A DNA stretch of 53,724 bases from Chitinophagales bacterium (GTDB lineage Bacteria > Bacteroidota > Bacteroidia > Chitinophagales > JADJOU01). The notes below the pieces were generated by a model that was given only the letters and a program-made list of their open reading frames with translations, was not told where the DNA came from and ran no database searches. Of this stretch, positions 28,201 to 37,379 are shown piece by piece. The position numbers were made by a program, and so were the translations under genes. Where the stretch lies: contig JAURJQ010000030.1 in the NCBI GenBank assembly GCA_030832185.1, positions 1 to 53,724 on the forward strand. Direction: 5' to 3'. Numbering within the stretch: position 1 is the stretch's first letter; the number at the start of each line of letters is the position of its first letter.

Positions 28201-29052
28201 GTTAAATATTTTGATAATAGCAACTACAAATGGCAATACAAATAGAAATGCATCGAACCTGTCTAAAAATCCACCATGCCCTGGTAGAATATTTCCTGAA
28301 TCCTTGATTTCCAGACTTCTCTTCAATAAACTCTCTACCAAATCTCCCATAGTAGCAAATATGAATACTACGCCAGCTATGAGGTACCATGCCAGAGGCT
28401 TCAAGTTCAATAACGCATCTAATGCTGCAATATTGCTAAAAACATGGATATTTAAATAGGCTATTAGAAAGCAGAATAAACCCCCTCCTAGAAATCCTTC
28501 TATGGTTTTATTGGGTGATACATGCGGTATCAATTTATTCTTGCCAATCAATGACCCTATGATATAAGCACCACTATCATTTCCCCATATAATAAATAAG
28601 ACGCCAAGCAAAATAGCTCCTGTGAACTGGCTCTCTATATTAGCGATGAAAAAAGTCAAAGCTAAAGGTAGAGTAATATAATATAAAGCGAGTAAATTTA
28701 GACCTATACTGCGAAATGGCTTCCGAGATTTTAGAACTAATTCTGTATAAAAAACAGCAGCTATAAAAAGCGGGATTGAGAATAAAAAAGAGGTCCGAAT
28801 ATAGCCAAAAGCAACCAAAAAGGAAATAGTCGCGGTAAACAAGGACATGCCCAATACCATAAATTTGTAGAAACTCAATTTAGATATATCTTTTTTAAAC
28901 ATAGGTCTACTAATACGATAAAACTCCAGTATACTTCCTATCAAAATAGCTAAAACAAGACCCAAAAATGTCCATTTATTATAGAGTAAGCCACAGATAA
29001 CCACTGCGGCGAATATAACAGCAGTGCTAGCTCGTGTGAGAAATGTGTTCAT
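28198..29052 (-). CDS. cdsA: Phosphatidate cytidylyltransferase
   Basis: This 284-residue integral membrane protein has about eight hydrophobic segments. It has the CdsA signature near the end (GDLVESLLKRSLEIKDSGNILPGHGGFLDRFD), and HVSPNKTIEGFLGG before it. It makes CDP-diacylglycerol from phosphatidic acid and CTP, the branch point of phospholipid synthesis. It overlaps the CPBP protease gene by 26 bp. Confidence 0.93.
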   Translation of the reverse strand: MNTFLTRASTAVIFAAVVICGLLYNKWTFLGLVLAILIGSILEFYRISRPMFKKDISKLSFYKFMVLGMSLFTATISFLVAFGYIRTSFLFSIPLFIAAVFYTELVLKSRKPFRSIGLNLLALYYITLPLALTFFIANIESQFTGAILLGVLFIIWGNDSGAYIIGSLIGKNKLIPHVSPNKTIEGFLGGGLFCFLIAYLNIHVFSNIAALDALLNLKPLAWYLIAGVVFIFATMGDLVESLLKRSLEIKDSGNILPGHGGFLDRFDAFLFVLPFVVAIIKIFN

Positions 29053-29914
29053 GGTCTTCTATAAGTTTATAGGTCAAAAATGCGACAAGTATCAAGCAAA
29101 CAATCCAAAGCAGAATGGGGACGCTTTTTATCTCTTCTATGTCTGATTGTATGATTTTATTTTCATGTAAATAATTTAAAACAACTTGCAAGCTATTATA
29201 GAGTGCGTGTATAAATATATTCAGTTTTAAATCCTTAGTTTTATGATATAAATACCCAAATAAAATTCCAACGACAGTGATGGGTAGAAATTGATAAAAG
29301 CTGCTGTGAAACAAGCTGAAAATACTACCACTAAGTATAATGCTAAGCCAAGCATTTCCAGTTAGTTTCTCTATCCAGGGCATTAATAATCCTCTAAAAA
29401 ATAACTCTTCAGTGAGTCCAGCCCCTATCCCAATAATGAGTATCATAAGCAGCAAATTTTCTATGCCCGGATGATTAAGGAAAATACCCATGATTTTCTC
29501 ACTTAATGCCTGCTGAGCCTCAGCTCCTTCTTTTATAGCGTCAGATAGTGGGAGTTCGCTTACCCAATATTGTAAATTGATAAGAATAGGAAACAAGGTC
29601 ACGGCTATAAGTGCAGCTAATACATAGGTTTTATATCGGAGGACTTTATCTAAATTGAAAGTAGTTATAAAATCATTCTTAGAGAAAAGTGCAAATAGAA
29701 TAGGAGGGACGATGAAAAATCCAATCATATTAATCGCTTGTATAGATATAATTTTTTCGCGAGGTAGCGTTAAGACATCAAATTTGTCGGCATTAGTTAA
29801 GTCAATATATGGTAAAAAAATAAGTGCTGAAAATATAACTGTAATGATTACACCTACGATTATGGAGCTAATAATCAATAGCGAAGTGTTTTTAGGTTGA
29901 TTCAATAAATTCAT
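29027..29914 (-). CDS. CPBP-family intramembrane metalloprotease
   Basis: This 295-residue membrane protein has about eight hydrophobic segments and the CPBP (Abi/Rce1-like) motifs. EELFFRG supplies the paired Glu and the Arg; the following motifs are SLFHSSFY (FxxxH region) and FIHALYNSL with a His. The family cleaves proteins or peptides within the membrane, and some members give immunity to bacteriocins. Its coupling to cdsA is common in Bacteroidota. The substrate is unknown. Confidence 0.85.
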   Translation of the reverse strand: MNLLNQPKNTSLLIISSIIVGVIITVIFSALIFLPYIDLTNADKFDVLTLPREKIISIQAINMIGFFIVPPILFALFSKNDFITTFNLDKVLRYKTYVLAALIAVTLFPILINLQYWVSELPLSDAIKEGAEAQQALSEKIMGIFLNHPGIENLLLMILIIGIGAGLTEELFFRGLLMPWIEKLTGNAWLSIILSGSIFSLFHSSFYQFLPITVVGILFGYLYHKTKDLKLNIFIHALYNSLQVVLNYLHENKIIQSDIEEIKSVPILLWIVCLILVAFLTYKLIEDHEHISHTS

Positions 29915-29930
29915 TTGCCAATATTATGAC

Positions 29931-29938
29931 TATTTTTG
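29931..29938 (+). promoter_or_regulatory. -7 box of dusB
   Basis: TATTTTTG ends 7 bases before the dusB ATG, so the mRNA would be nearly leaderless. No TTG at 19-23 bp is present. Confidence 0.45.
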
Positions 29939-29945
29939 CAAATCT

Positions 29946-30941
29946 ATGGTAAAAATAGGTCATGTAAATATCGCAGATTTCCCTCTTATGCTCGCTCCTA
30001 TGGAGGATGTGAGTGACCCACCATTCCGTGCGCTATGCAAGGAGTTCGGAGCCGACCTTATGTATACTGAATTTATCTCTACGGATGGGTTAATCCGAAA
30101 TGCTGATAAATCAGTTAAAAAGCTAGATATCTACGAAGATGAACGACCTATTGGTATACAGATTTTTGGCTCAGATTTTGACGCTATGATAGGCTCTGCG
30201 GAGATAGTAGAGGCGGCTAAGCCCTGCCTTTTAGATATAAATTATGGCTGTCCTGTTAAGAAGGTAGTCTGTAAAGAGGCCGGAGCAGGCATATTAAGAA
30301 ATATTCCTAAAATGATAGCCTTGACCGAGGCTGTAATCAAGGCCACCTCCTTACCGGTGACAGTGAAGACTCGGCTCGGCTGGGATGAAAGCACCATCAA
30401 TATAGTAGAAGTTGCAGAGAGACTTCAAGATATAGGAGTGCAGGCGCTTTCTATTCATGCGCGTACCCGTGTGCAGATGTACAAGGGGCATTCGGACTGG
30501 TCATGGATTAATAAGGTCAAAGATAATCCTAGACTGACCATACCTGTATTTGGCAATGGGGATATAGATAGTCCACAAAAAGCCTGGGAGTATAAAAATA
30601 ACTATAATGTAGATGGTATCATGATAGGGCGGGGTGCTATTGGAAACCCTTGGATTTTCAGGGAGGTAAAGCATTATTTTCAGCACCAAACAGAACTTCC
30701 TCCACCCGATATACATGAGCGTATTTATGCCGTGCAAAAGCATTTGAAGCGAGCTATTGAGTGGAAAGGTCTTGTGCTTGGCCTTTTGGAAACACGTATG
30801 CACTATGCGGCTTATTTCAAAGGACTCGACGGAGTGAAAGAGTATAGAGCCAGATTGGTCAATACGCTGGAATATCAAGAAATTCTAGATGTGCTGGAAG
30901 AAATGAGAGAGAAGTATGCGTATTCACAAGTTATGCAGTGA
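29946..30941 (+). CDS. dusB: tRNA-dihydrouridine synthase
   Basis: This 331-residue FMN-dependent TIM-barrel enzyme has LAPMEDVSDPPFRALC at the start, the catalytic Cys in the INYGCPVKKVVCKEAGAGIL region, and the FMN-binding segments VKTRLGW and IHARTR. GNGDI and IMIGRGAIGNPWIF come near the end. It reduces uridines in the tRNA D loop with NADPH. It stands alone between two minus-strand groups. Confidence 0.93.
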   Translation: MVKIGHVNIADFPLMLAPMEDVSDPPFRALCKEFGADLMYTEFISTDGLIRNADKSVKKLDIYEDERPIGIQIFGSDFDAMIGSAEIVEAAKPCLLDINYGCPVKKVVCKEAGAGILRNIPKMIALTEAVIKATSLPVTVKTRLGWDESTINIVEVAERLQDIGVQALSIHARTRVQMYKGHSDWSWINKVKDNPRLTIPVFGNGDIDSPQKAWEYKNNYNVDGIMIGRGAIGNPWIFREVKHYFQHQTELPPPDIHERIYAVQKHLKRAIEWKGLVLGLLETRMHYAAYFKGLDGVKEYRARLVNTLEYQEILDVLEEMREKYAYSQVMQ

Positions 30942-30975
30942 ATTAAATAATTAGCGCAAACTAACAAAACTCCTC

Positions 30976-31857
30976 TTACTCCACTATTTCGATCTCTACT
31001 CTTCTATCGTCTTCTGGGTCTTTATTCTTAGGAAACTTGGATCCCATTCCTTCGTAGCTCAATCGCTCCTTATCTATCCCATTATTGGTGAGATAGGTAT
31101 AGACCGTCTTGGCTCTATTCGCTGATAGGAAATTATTACGAGTCTTATAGTCAAATCCATCTTCTCCTTCTCTAAGATTGGCTCTGTGAATGTGTCCTGT
31201 AATTTTAATATTCCGATTGGGATTATCTTTCATTATTTGCAATAGTTCCTTGAGCTCGGGGGATGAGTTCTTAGCGAGCTCACTGCTTCCCCCTTTAAAA
31301 TATATTTTCAAATTTATGCTTTCGCCTATTTTGGCAGATTGTAAAAAGTTTTTTATATTAGGAATAATATTAGAGTCAATAATCGTGTCTTTTAGCGGTG
31401 CAATGGCTATGGGCGGACTAGGAATTTTGGCCTTAGGCGGACTTGTCTTTTTTCTAGTCATACTGTAAAATAACTCTAGCTCTGCTCTTCTATTGAGCGT
31501 GCGCTGGCTATCTATTTTTAGTTCGCCTTCTAGCGGCACAGCCCCAAATGCCAGTATCTCGTTTGGTATAGAATATTTAATTCGTGAAGAAATAATTCTG
31601 TAAATAGTTTCTGCTCGTTTTTTAGCCAACGTATCATTGATTTTTTTTCTCCCTCTATCATCGCAGTAGCCTTTTATACTTATACTATCAATAGTAAAAG
31701 AATCAAAATTTTTCAGAAAGAAAACCAATCGCTTTTCCTCAGTGGTGTCCATCTCGGCTACTTTGTAGGCAAAGTAAATAGGATAGTCCATCTTACTTTG
31801 ACTATTCATTTCATATTGGGAACTCAGTAAAATGATAACTAAAAATACTCGCAACAT
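30976..31857 (-). CDS. Secreted protein with two OmpA-like domains
   Basis: This 293-residue protein has an N-terminal signal peptide (MLRVFLVIILLSS) and two OmpA C-terminal-like modules. The first spans residues about 25-130 (ISIKGYCDDRGRKKINDTLAKKRAE...NRRAELEL). The second spans 180-292 (IKITGHIHRANL..., LSANRAKTVYTYL..., RRVEIEIVE). Such domains bind peptidoglycan, so it probably sits in the periplasm or is anchored to the outer membrane. A proline-rich link joins the modules. It begins 3 bp after the DUF3109 gene and is probably in its operon. Confidence 0.75.
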   Translation of the reverse strand: MLRVFLVIILLSSQYEMNSQSKMDYPIYFAYKVAEMDTTEEKRLVFFLKNFDSFTIDSISIKGYCDDRGRKKINDTLAKKRAETIYRIISSRIKYSIPNEILAFGAVPLEGELKIDSQRTLNRRAELELFYSMTRKKTSPPKAKIPSPPIAIAPLKDTIIDSNIIPNIKNFLQSAKIGESINLKIYFKGGSSELAKNSSPELKELLQIMKDNPNRNIKITGHIHRANLREGEDGFDYKTRNNFLSANRAKTVYTYLTNNGIDKERLSYEGMGSKFPKNKDPEDDRRVEIEIVE

Positions 31858-31860
31858 AAG

Positions 31861-32433
31861 TTATGATTTTTTTGAAAGATAATACGCATCCATGGCTAGG
31901 TAGGTCTCCGCTCCATATGCTCGTTCGATGGGATCTCTGAGAAATTTGTATACGGGCACTTGAAGCTCTTCACCTAGCGCACAGGCATCGCTGCATATAT
32001 CCCATTCTTCATAGTTGACAGCAGTTAATTCTCCTATACCTGACTCTCTTATAGGATATAGGTGACACGATATAGGTTTGCGAAAGCTAGATTTCCCTTC
32101 AAGAAAAGCTTTCTCTATGCCACAGTGAGCTACTCCTTTTTTATCATAATTTATAAATGCACATGGCCCTTCTTCTAGCAGCATAGTTTTATGCACTCTA
32201 TCCTCTAGATCATAGCTTGTAAATCCATTTTTTTCAATACGCTTGATACCATTTTCCGTAAGGTAGGGTCGATAGTTTTCAAATTCAGCTTCTAGTTGTT
32301 TAATTTCTTCATTCTTTACTGGTGCACCAGAGTCGCCAGCTATGCAGCACTCTCCTTTGCATTTTGATAGATTGCATACAAATTTTTTTTCAAAAATTTC
32401 TTCACTCACTAGAAGTTGGTCGAGAATTAGCAT
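31861..32433 (-). CDS. DUF3109 cysteine-rich protein
   Basis: This 190-residue protein matches DUF3109, a family common in Bacteroidota. It has CNLSKCKGECC near residues 20-30 and further cysteines (CAFINYDKKGVAHCGIEKAF, CHLYPIRES, CSDACALG). The spacing resembles the YkgJ-type metal or Fe-S binding proteins. The function is not established. A -7 box, TACTTTTG, lies on the minus strand at 32453-32460, 19 bp before the start. Confidence 0.8.
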   Translation of the reverse strand: MLILDQLLVSEEIFEKKFVCNLSKCKGECCIAGDSGAPVKNEEIKQLEAEFENYRPYLTENGIKRIEKNGFTSYDLEDRVHKTMLLEEGPCAFINYDKKGVAHCGIEKAFLEGKSSFRKPISCHLYPIRESGIGELTAVNYEEWDICSDACALGEELQVPVYKFLRDPIERAYGAETYLAMDAYYLSKKS

Positions 32434-32452
32434 TTCTTTAGGAATTATACTG

Positions 32453-32481
32453 CAAAAGTAGTCTAATATGAATTATCTTTG
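32453..32481. promoter_or_regulatory. Divergent -7 boxes for DUF3109 and the MbnP-like gene
   Basis: TACTTTTG reads on the minus strand at 32453-32460 and TATCTTTG on the plus strand at 32474-32481, 13 bp apart. Each sits about 20 bp before its start codon. Confidence 0.5.
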
Positions 32482-32501
32482 TATCAATAAAAGGTAATCG
32501 A

Positions 32502-33248
32502 ATGAGAAATTTCCTATGTATATTATTGATATCTTATTTTATGGTATCTTGTGATCCTAAAGATCCTAGCGCCAATGCAGGCGCAGTTCAGGAAATCAAT
32601 CTACAGGTATTGCCTAAAGTGAATGGCCTAGAAGCTAAAGTAAATCAATTTTATCACCTGAAAAATGGAGATTCCATTCTTTTTAGTCGATTAGATTTTT
32701 ATATGCAGGGCTTGAGTTTTAAGGATAAATCTGGCAAATCGGCTCTGCTAGATTCCGTTTTTCTGTTTTCGAATAAAAGTAGTACGAATAAACTTTCTCT
32801 TAAATCATCTTCACTGCCTACAACAATTGATTCCATAAGTTTCTTATGTGGACTAGGGGATTTGACCAATAGCTTAGATCCGAATAGTTACCCAGAGTCA
32901 CACCCCCTTAGTTCATGGAAAAATATGTATTGGACTATGGGCTCAAAATACAGATTTGTAGTGCTAGAAGGGAATATCAAAACAGCTAGCGGTAGTCTTA
33001 TCCCATACTCATTTCATACAGGACTTACGTATAAGTACACTGCTAATATACCTGTTAGTATTACATTGAATGTTTCTACTATCAATCTTTATAAGCTTAA
33101 TCTGAATATAGACCGGGTCTTTTATCCATCGTTGGGTTCTCAAGTAGATTATAAGAATAATGAGACTCAGGCGCATGGCGATGCGGCAGATGGACCTTTA
33201 ACCGATAAGGTAGCGCTCAATTTTTCTAGAGCATTTAGCATAGAGTGA
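32502..33248 (+). CDS. MbnP-like lipoprotein
   Basis: This 248-residue protein has a lipoprotein signal (MRNFLCILLISYFMVSC, lipobox Cys17). It has the pattern of the MbnP family: VNQFYHLKNGDSILFSRLDFYMQGLSFKD, and HPLSSWKNMYWTMGSKYRFVVLEG. MbnP is found with the di-heme enzyme MbnH, which oxidises a Trp of MbnP and is linked to copper handling in methanotrophs. The MYWTM segment looks like the family's MxWTW motif with its second Trp replaced by Met, judged from memory. The MbnH-like gene is the next gene. Confidence 0.8.
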   Translation: MRNFLCILLISYFMVSCDPKDPSANAGAVQEINLQVLPKVNGLEAKVNQFYHLKNGDSILFSRLDFYMQGLSFKDKSGKSALLDSVFLFSNKSSTNKLSLKSSSLPTTIDSISFLCGLGDLTNSLDPNSYPESHPLSSWKNMYWTMGSKYRFVVLEGNIKTASGSLIPYSFHTGLTYKYTANIPVSITLNVSTINLYKLNLNIDRVFYPSLGSQVDYKNNETQAHGDAADGPLTDKVALNFSRAFSIE

Positions 33249-34246
33249 TGCGGATTGGAGGGTATTTATGTAGTTTCATATGCCTAACATTTCTATATGC
33301 CTGTCAGGAGAAGGCTGTTATTATTTTCCCCGATTATTTCCCACAGCAGAATAGAATATATCTAGATTCTGTAAGAATAGAAACAATTCAGCTAGGTGAG
33401 AAATTGTTTTTTGATCCTAGATTATCCAGTAATAACAAGATTTCTTGCGCTAGCTGTCATTTACCTGATTTGGCTTTTACAGATGGAAAAAAAATAAGTC
33501 AGGGAATAGATGGTAGATTCTCCAAGCATAATTCCTCCACCCTTTTGAATGTCGGTTTTTTGAATTCATTTATGTTTGATAAGGGCTCTCATAATATAGA
33601 AATCCAGCCTATCTTGCCTCTTCTGGATACCAATGAAATGAGTACTAGCTTTATAGAGTTAGAGGAGAAGTTTAAGGATGATAAAATCTATCAATCCCTA
33701 TCACATAAAACCTATGGCAGGCCCTTAAATAGACGCACCATTACATGGGCCCTGGCGGCCTATATGAAATCGCTGATAGCATCTACCTCGCTGTACGATA
33801 GCTTCCTTACTACAAACGATAGCACTATGTTGTCTCCACACGAAAAAAGAGGCATGAGACTATTTTATGGTAAAGGAAAATGCAATCAATGTCATACATC
33901 GCCACTATTCACCGACTCCAAACATCATAATCTGGGATTAGAAGACTCTATCACAGGTAGAATTGGAGTATATGCCAATACGCTCATATCGATAGATAGA
34001 GGTAGATTCAAAACTCCTTCTCTACGCAATATTGAAATCACTCATCCTTATTTTCATGACGGTAGAATAGCTGATTTAAAAGAAGCCATTCGTTATCATC
34101 AATTGCCAGAGAGAGCTACCTATGATTTTATTCCAGCGCGCTTGTCAGAAACTGAGATAAATGATTTACATCACTTTTTGAAAACTTTGACTGATGCTAA
34201 ATTTAACTCGAATAGCGCTTTAAAAGTTAGCGAAGTAAATGAATAA
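33248..34246 (+). CDS. MbnH-like di-heme cytochrome c peroxidase family protein
   Basis: This protein of about 332 residues has a lipoprotein signal (CLTFLYAC, Cys19) and two heme c motifs, CASCH near residue 68 and CNQCH near residue 216. It also has the signatures of the CcpA/MauG family (LGEKLFFDPRLSSNNKISCASCH, GRFKTPSLRNIEITHPYFHDGR). Members use two hemes to reduce peroxide or to oxidise partner proteins. The ATG shares a base with the stop of the MbnP-like gene (TGATG), so the pair is co-translated. A GTG one codon earlier is an alternative. Confidence 0.85.
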   Translation: MRIGGYLCSFICLTFLYACQEKAVIIFPDYFPQQNRIYLDSVRIETIQLGEKLFFDPRLSSNNKISCASCHLPDLAFTDGKKISQGIDGRFSKHNSSTLLNVGFLNSFMFDKGSHNIEIQPILPLLDTNEMSTSFIELEEKFKDDKIYQSLSHKTYGRPLNRRTITWALAAYMKSLIASTSLYDSFLTTNDSTMLSPHEKRGMRLFYGKGKCNQCHTSPLFTDSKHHNLGLEDSITGRIGVYANTLISIDRGRFKTPSLRNIEITHPYFHDGRIADLKEAIRYHQLPERATYDFIPARLSETEINDLHHFLKTLTDAKFNSNSALKVSEVNE

Positions 34247-34406
34247 AGGGTTTATGAGAGTAATCCCGCTTTAAATTTTGTTTCAGTAAAATTTTTATTT
34301 GACTGAATTACAAAATATTATGCGATAAATCATTTCTAATGATTTATTTAGAATCAAAAACTAGCATATTTGTATTTCTATTGTTGATTATTAAATAAAT
34401 TTTAAA

Positions 34407-35804
34407 TTGGCCAAGACTAAGAACTACGAACTATTGAATGTGAAGATTGAGGATTTATCCTCAGAAGGAAAGGGGATAGTGAAATATGAAGGAAAGGTTA
34501 TTTTCGTCGAGGGCGGAGTGACTGGAGATATAGTGGATATTAACGTGAAGAAAAATCACAAAAATTTTGAGATAGGCAAGATTCAGAAATTTCATAGTAA
34601 ATCTGACTTGCGAAAGCAGCCCTATTGTATGCATTATGAACAATGTGGTGGCTGCAAAACGCAGCATATAACCTATCCTGCGCAGCTAGAATGGAAGCAA
34701 GCTGTGGTCACAAATGCTATAGAACGTATCGGAGGTTTTTCAGGGGTGGATATAAGGTCTATTCTAGGATGCGTGCATACAGAGCATTACAGAAATAAGC
34801 TAGATTATGCAGTAAGTAATAAGCGATGGCTAACATACGAAGAGGCTAATTCAGAAGAGACCTTCAATAGAAATGGCATAGGTTTTCACCTCGTAGGCAT
34901 GTTTGATAAGGTACTCGACGTAAAGCAGTGTTTTCATATGCCCGATTTGAATAATGATATCAGAAATTTTATAAGACAAAAGGCTTTCGATCTGGAGATT
35001 TCATTCTACGATATCATGGCTAAGAAAGGCTGTCTTCGAAATATTCTAGTGCGAAATAATGTGAAGAATGAATGGATGATCTGTATGCAAGTATTCGAGA
35101 TGGAGGATAATTTCTTGACGCTATTAGAGTGTATAAAAAATCAATTTCCCCAGATAATTTCCCTTCAATACACTATCAATAGAAAGTCAAATAATACCTT
35201 TTATGACCAAGAGTTTCACACATTTCACGGACAGGATTTTATTTTTGAATATCTGAAAGAGAAAAAATTCAGAATTACACCTAAGTCTTTTTTTCAAACG
35301 AATACGGAGCAATGTATTCGTTTATACGATTTAGTAGGCAAAATGGCGGCTATCCAAGAGGGGCAAGTGGTCTACGATCTCTATTGTGGCGTAGGAAGTA
35401 TTGGTATCTATCTAGCAGAGCAGGCTAAGAAGATTGTAGGAATAGAACTTGTAGAGGAGGCGATAGTCGATGCTCGTATGAATGCAAAAATCAATGGTAT
35501 GGAGAACTGTGAGTATTTTGCAGCTGATATTAAAGATATATTTAAATCAGACTTTATAGTCAAAGCTGGTAAACCAGATATAATTATCACGGATCCACCT
35601 AGAGCAGGTATGCATCCGGATGTAGTCAGAGAATTGACGGATTCTGGATGTCCAAAAATAGTCTATGTAAGCTGCAATCCGCAGACAATGTCTAATGATC
35701 TCAAGACGTTAACAGAAAACTATCATATACGATACATTCAGCCAGTAGATATGTTTCCTCATACGATACATATAGAGTGTATAGCTCTATTAGAGAAAAA
35801 GTAA
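34407..35804 (+). CDS. rlmD: 23S rRNA (uracil-C5)-methyltransferase, RlmD-type
   Basis: This 465-residue protein has an N-terminal TRAM-like domain and a 4Fe-4S site made of C74, C80 and C83 (CMHYEQCGGC) with a fourth Cys around residue 170 (QCFHMP). The methyltransferase domain has YDLYCGVGSIGIYLA, DPPRAGMHPDVV and the catalytic Cys in VYVSCNP. It methylates uracil at C5 in rRNA. TrmFO- or RlmD/RumA-type specificity cannot be fixed by eye. The start is TTG. Confidence 0.88.
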   Translation: MAKTKNYELLNVKIEDLSSEGKGIVKYEGKVIFVEGGVTGDIVDINVKKNHKNFEIGKIQKFHSKSDLRKQPYCMHYEQCGGCKTQHITYPAQLEWKQAVVTNAIERIGGFSGVDIRSILGCVHTEHYRNKLDYAVSNKRWLTYEEANSEETFNRNGIGFHLVGMFDKVLDVKQCFHMPDLNNDIRNFIRQKAFDLEISFYDIMAKKGCLRNILVRNNVKNEWMICMQVFEMEDNFLTLLECIKNQFPQIISLQYTINRKSNNTFYDQEFHTFHGQDFIFEYLKEKKFRITPKSFFQTNTEQCIRLYDLVGKMAAIQEGQVVYDLYCGVGSIGIYLAEQAKKIVGIELVEEAIVDARMNAKINGMENCEYFAADIKDIFKSDFIVKAGKPDIIITDPPRAGMHPDVVRELTDSGCPKIVYVSCNPQTMSNDLKTLTENYHIRYIQPVDMFPHTIHIECIALLEKK

Positions 35805-35809
35805 TACGA

Positions 35810-36910
35810 TTAATGCTCTATAAATAATGGAAGGGTTTTTCGATTCCCGTTTTCATTCCATTGGATATAGTATATGCCTTTACTTAATGCACTTGTATTG
35901 AGCTTGATCTCATCTGCACGGGAAGCTGTTATAGGCAGAGAAAGTCTTTTGCCAGAGGTATTAGTAACGGAAAATTCAAAGTCTTTAGTAATATTCTCTC
36001 CTTTTATGATAGTATAGTTCGATGCAGGATTAGGATAAATGGTTGTAGACTCTGTGTTTGATTGGAAGATGGCTGCACCTGATGTAGTGGTCTTGAAGGT
36101 ACTATTCGAAGAGAAGGTATCTCCCGCAGAATTAGTCGCTTTTATTCTATAATTATATGTCATATCTGCAATCAATCCCGTTAAATTAGCACTAGCCGAA
36201 GTGGCACTAGACCCAGTAATACTGGCAGGAGTCATGGCTTTGGTACTTCCATAAGATGTAGTAGTACCAAACTGAACCTCGGCAGCAGTATTAGCATTAT
36301 TCGCATTTATCTGTGCAGAAATTGTAGCACCCGTATTGGTTATAGCCGATGATGCTATTGTCGTGATAGTTGCTTTTTTAACTGTCGAACTGACTTCTTC
36401 TGCAAGTGTCTTACTAGTTAAGGCCCATGCATCACCCGCAGTTCCATCATCTCCATTGACTATATTTCCTGCTATATTAAATGTGGCTGAACCCGATCCT
36501 GCAGCTGGAGCTGTCCAATCAAAGGTAAAATTGGTCGTGCCGCTAGATAGTTTTTTAGGTGTGGTATGGTTCATTTCTCCACTCGTCTGAGCAGTACCAC
36601 TTGCTATGTTAGATATAGAGCCCTTATTAGCGGTTAGATTGAAGCCTGCTTCTGCATTGTTGTTGGAGCTATAATTAGTATTGGTTATGGTGACCTGAAT
36701 GGCGTATTTTTTTCCAGGGGTATAGCTTGTTAGAGCTGAATTGCCATCAAAGGAAATAAAGACGCCGGTGGCAGTGCTAGCTGTATGGCAACCCGATCCT
36801 CCGCAGCCTGCAGTGCTTGAACCCGTTTTGCCCCCAGAAAACGATGCAAAAGTGATGAGTCCTGTGCCTGCGGCTAGGATATAAATGAGGTGTAGAGATT
36901 TGAATTTCAT
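35810..36910 (-). CDS. Type IX-secreted protein with fibronectin III and sorting domain
   Basis: This 366-residue protein has a signal peptide (MKFKSLHLIYILAAGTGLITFASFSGGKTGS). A beta-rich domain with GCGGSGCHTAS follows at residues about 34-44, of the 'choice-of-anchor' type. A fibronectin type III domain lies at about 180-275. The C-terminal type A sorting domain (YPNPASNYTIIKGENI ... LSKGIYYIQWNENG) directs export by the type IX system. The GCGGSGCH site reads CX4CH, not the normal CX2CH, so heme attachment is possible but unproven. Confidence 0.8.
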   Translation of the reverse strand: MKFKSLHLIYILAAGTGLITFASFSGGKTGSSTAGCGGSGCHTASTATGVFISFDGNSALTSYTPGKKYAIQVTITNTNYSSNNNAEAGFNLTANKGSISNIASGTAQTSGEMNHTTPKKLSSGTTNFTFDWTAPAAGSGSATFNIAGNIVNGDDGTAGDAWALTSKTLAEEVSSTVKKATITTIASSAITNTGATISAQINANNANTAAEVQFGTTTSYGSTKAMTPASITGSSATSASANLTGLIADMTYNYRIKATNSAGDTFSSNSTFKTTTSGAAIFQSNTESTTIYPNPASNYTIIKGENITKDFEFSVTNTSGKRLSLPITASRADEIKLNTSALSKGIYYIQWNENGNRKTLPLFIEH

Positions 36911-36968
36911 AAAGTTTGATTTTAACAGTGAGATGGATTAATAACTTGATAAAAATTATACAAATAAA

Positions 36969-37376
36969 TTATACAGGAAATTCAGAATAGTTTCTTATCG
37001 TTTCATATACACGTATTTTTAGATCAAATTTAGAATCAATGCGGGGTCTTAGCTTTTGATAAATGACGACGCATATATTTTCTACAGTCGGATTAAGTGC
37101 GGAGAATTCAGTAGTATCTAAGTTTAGATTTCTATGGTCAAAGGGCTCTATAACTTCTTCATTTATAATTTTTTTTAAGTCCGCTATATCATATACAAAG
37201 CCTGTGTATGGATCTATGTCGCCTGTTAGAGTAACATGTAGCTCGTAGTTATGTCCATGATAATTGGGATAGGCACATTTTCCAAATAATTTAATATTCT
37301 CTTCATCTGAGAGTTCAGGTTTGAATAGTCTATGCGCCGAGTTAAATATTTCGCGTCGTGTTATGGTAGATCGCAT
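36969..37376 (-). CDS. queD: 6-carboxy-tetrahydropterin synthase (QueD/PTPS family)
   Basis: This 135-residue protein has the zinc ligands His15, His40 and His42 (NSAHR, YHGHNYELHV), Cys34 in GKCAYPNYHGH as the likely catalytic residue, FDHRNLNLD, and a C-terminal Glu in VYETIRN. QueD turns dihydroneopterin triphosphate into 6-carboxytetrahydropterin for queuosine. A PTPS-type activity in the same family cannot be excluded. It lies 3 bp downstream of the large FG-GAP gene on the same strand. Confidence 0.85.
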   Translation of the reverse strand: MRSTITRREIFNSAHRLFKPELSDEENIKLFGKCAYPNYHGHNYELHVTLTGDIDPYTGFVYDIADLKKIINEEVIEPFDHRNLNLDTTEFSALNPTVENICVVIYQKLRPRIDSKFDLKIRVYETIRNYSEFPV

Positions 37377-37379
37377 GGT

